Origin: Rhabdophis nuchalis
Lineage: Eukaryota; Chordata; Lepidosauria; Squamata; Natricidae
Direction: 5' to 3'
Length of the DNA stretch: 64,000 nt
NCBI GenBank assembly: GCA_039707465.1
Contig: CM077647.1
Location: 117,988,610-118,052,609 of the forward strand
Part shown: positions 62,002 through 64,000 of the stretch, in pieces
Position numbering within the stretch: position 1 is the stretch's first letter
Layout: the number at the start of each line of letters is the position of its first letter
Made by a program: the position numbers and the translations under genes
The notes under the pieces: generated by a model
Databases searched by the model: none
What the model saw: the letters and a program-made list of their open reading frames with translations, nothing else
What the model was told of the DNA's origin: nothing

Positions 62002-62307
62002 TAAAAGGGTTTGGATGATTCCCTGTTTGTGAATGGAGCCAAACTTTCTCTAGAGTCATTATCTCATTATCTCTATCTGGTAGGAATGTGGAATGAGCCT
62101 CAGTCAGGTTTCTTTGTTAACAGAAAGAAAGAAAAACAGCAATTTAGGGCTAGAAGGCTACTCGGAGGTCAACTAGTCCAATCCCCTGCTGCAACAGGAA
62201 ACCTTACATTGTCTGGATTATTTTGGTTCTTCTAACAGAGTGGAAAATTGCCAAAAATGAGAAGGAGTTTACTAGGACAAGGCTGCCATGCAGAGGAAGG
62301 CAGAAAT

Positions 62308-62520
62308 AGTCCTTGACTTATTACTACAATTGAGCCCAAAATTTTGGTTGCTAAGAAAGAGTGTTGTTAAGTGAGCTTCATCACATTTTACCCAATCCAT
62401 GAAATTTCCTGGTGAATGACATCAAGTTAGCCACTCCCATGCAGTCACATGACTGCCAAGCCACTCCCACCCTGGTCACATGATCGCTGAGCTACTCTCA
62501 CCCCAGTCACAAATATATTT
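62308..62520. mobile_element. MITE, 'AGGTAGTCCTCGACTTA' family, partial copy 4
   Basis: ATAGTCCTTGACTTATTACTACAATTGAGCC onset as in copies 1-3, here 3'-incomplete. 62150-62215 before it is a CR1-like scrap. Confidence 0.5.
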
Positions 62521-62603
62521 CATTTGAGTTTCACTATTTTTAATAAGAGGGTTATCTATCTGCTATATTGGGTGATTACCTCTAATAAATTTAAACTCTC
62601 TTG

Positions 62604-62876
62604 AGTGTGTGTGTGTGTGTGTTTGTGTGTGTGTGTACACAGGTTCTAATCCCAGTAAGGGTATGGCTAGCTGATGAGAGCTAAATAGCTTGAAATAGAT
62701 CTATACTAGTCTCCCTTGTTTATTTATTTATCAGCATAAACACAACACAAATGTAAACAAAGACAACGAAACAAATAGCTTTCTGTCTGCATGGTCTCTT
62801 GTGATGAGCCGAAAGACAGAAAAGGAAAGGAGCTTTGCTTCCGCCCATATTTGGGGCTTACCAGGGTGTTTTAACA

Positions 62877-62916
<40 letters not shown>

Positions 62917-63170
62917 GGTTTTGAGCTGATCAATAAATAAACAAGGGACACTAGGACAGATCTATTTTGAGCTATTTAGCTGTCATCAGCTAGCCATACC
63001 CTTACTGGGATTACTGCCTAGCATGTAATACAGCCCCGGTTCAAATCCCAGTAAGGGTATGGCTAGCTGATGAGAGCTAAAAAGCTTGAAATAGATCTAT
63101 ACTAGTCTCCCTGACTTATTTATTGATCAGCTCAAAAACATAACACACACACACACACACACACACACGT
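62604..63170. repeat. Three copies of a ~95-bp module linked to (GT)n/(CA)n tracts
   Basis: Copy 1 (+, 62644-62735), copy 2 (-, 62925-63013) and copy 3 (+, 63040-63135) share ATCCCAGTAAGGGTATGGCT, AGCTGATGAGAGCTAAATAG and ATAGATCTATACTAGTCTCC. (GT)n at 62604-62636 and 62880-62914, (CA)n at 63143-63168. Copies 1 and 2 can fold into a long hairpin. Confidence 0.85.
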
Positions 63171-63177
63171 TAATTTT

Positions 63178-64000
63178 CCTTAACTTCTATTTTTGGGCTT
63201 TATTGGCTTCTTTCATTGATCCTTGTTTCTTTCCTCCATCCATCTATACCATTTTCCCCATATCTGGTAATATTCTGTTTCTTCTTTTCACTGGTTTTCT
63301 TTTGTTAATTTGTCCATTTCGGCACAGTCTATGACCTTTATTATTTTATCTTCACTTGGTATCAATTTATTTTTCCATTTCTCAGCAAAGGCAATCCTCG
63401 CTGCCATAATTATGTGTAGAATTAAATACTGGATTTCCTTTTTGTATTTCATTGTCATTATTCCTAGTAAAAATACTTCAGGTTTCCAATCAATTTTGAC
63501 TCCTGTTATTGATTCTAGCTAATTTTTAATCTTTTTCCAATACTTTTTAGCCTCCTCACACGTCCACCATATGTGATAATATGTTCCATATGTTAATTCA
63601 CATTTCCAACATTTTGGTGAAATATTTGTTGAGATTTTTGCTAACCTTGCTGGTGCTAGGTGCTATCTGTAAAACATTTTGTACTGATTTTCCTTGAATA
63701 CAACTGATAGTGTCATTTTTAAATTTGTACCCCCAAATTTTTCCCATTTATCTAATTTAATATTGTAGCCAAAGTTCTGTGCCCATTTTAACCATTTGTT
63801 CTTTTGTAATTTCTTCTTCCATTTTATACTTCAGAAGAAATTTATATATTCTCCCTATCATCTTTCTTTCTGTGCTTTGGATTATTTTGTCTAATTCGGG
63901 TGGTTCCATTTGGATGCCATATAATTAATATCGTTATTGTGTTTAGCTTTGATTTGCAAGTAGGTTAGCCAGTCAACTTTCATGTTTTGTTCTGCCAATT
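63178..64000 (-). mobile_element. L1 ORF2 C-terminal fragment, runs off the window
   Basis: Minus-strand translation, with stops and shifts, gives KWEKFGGTNLKMTLSVVFKE, ARLAKISTNISPKCWKCELT, YGTYYHIWWTCEEAKKYW and AARIAFAEKWKNK, including the CWKC...HIWWTC cluster of the L1 ORF2 C-terminus. Inactive. Confidence 0.8.

Noticed and set aside
62604..63170. CRISPR-like array suggested by repeated modules
   Set aside because: Copies alternate in orientation, are about 95 bp and lie in vertebrate DNA beside microsatellites.

Overview
The window reads as nuclear DNA of a squamate reptile, more likely a snake or related toxicoferan than not. Supporting this: GT-AG split vertebrate genes; a growth hormone C-terminus of sauropsid type; and a dense mix of L2, L1, CR1 and Rex1-like LINEs, tRNA-derived SINEs of the Sauria type, hAT-type MITEs with 8-bp target duplications, and long (TACC)n, (GT)n and (AAT)n arrays. 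Nothing bacterial, viral or organellar is visible.

Two protein genes can be supported, both on the minus strand. (1) The last two coding exons of a growth hormone gene (18213-18052 and 16804-16604) with a plausible AATAAA; its first three exons were not found. (2) A complete coding structure for an LRRC37-family membrane protein at 57715-34287. It has one 4.4-kb first coding exon (signal peptide, higher-order ~117-residue repeats, the conserved LRRC37 C-terminal domain), then a transmembrane exon and ten small exons. I assembled these by hand. All twelve exons join in phase into 1,717 codons plus stop. No leucine-rich repeats are visible, which is unexpected for this family. An RFX-type X-box and CRE-like sites lie just upstream of the start codon. 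A GC-rich island at 1.7-2.1 kb looks like an orphan promoter.

Layout: 0-4.6 kb, CpG island and a minus-strand Rex1-like LINE. 4.6-13.1 kb, L2 elements nested in one another, including a nearly full-length head-to-head copy. 13.3-16.1 kb, microsatellite, gypsy-type fragment, MITEs and a SINE. 16.4-18.2 kb, growth hormone 3' exons. 18.2-34.2 kb, intergenic DNA with MITEs, L1 fragments, a 1.7-kb palindromic (TACC)n satellite, and a minus-strand LINE with an L2 inside. 34.3-57.7 kb, the LRRC37-like gene. Its introns hold a ~6.1-kb chimeric LINE/L1 with perfect 14-bp duplications, several hAT elements, SINEs and a nested foldback element. 57.7-64 kb, promoter region, minisatellite, an ORF1-only L1 derivative (HAL1-like) with 16-bp duplications, a three-copy module linked to (GT)n, and the end of another L1.

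The strongest biology is the LRRC37-like gene: its structure, coding higher-order repeat and duplicated mini-exon cassettes. Next come the chimeric L1 and the ORF1-only L1 derivative. Family names come from recognised motifs, not from a search.
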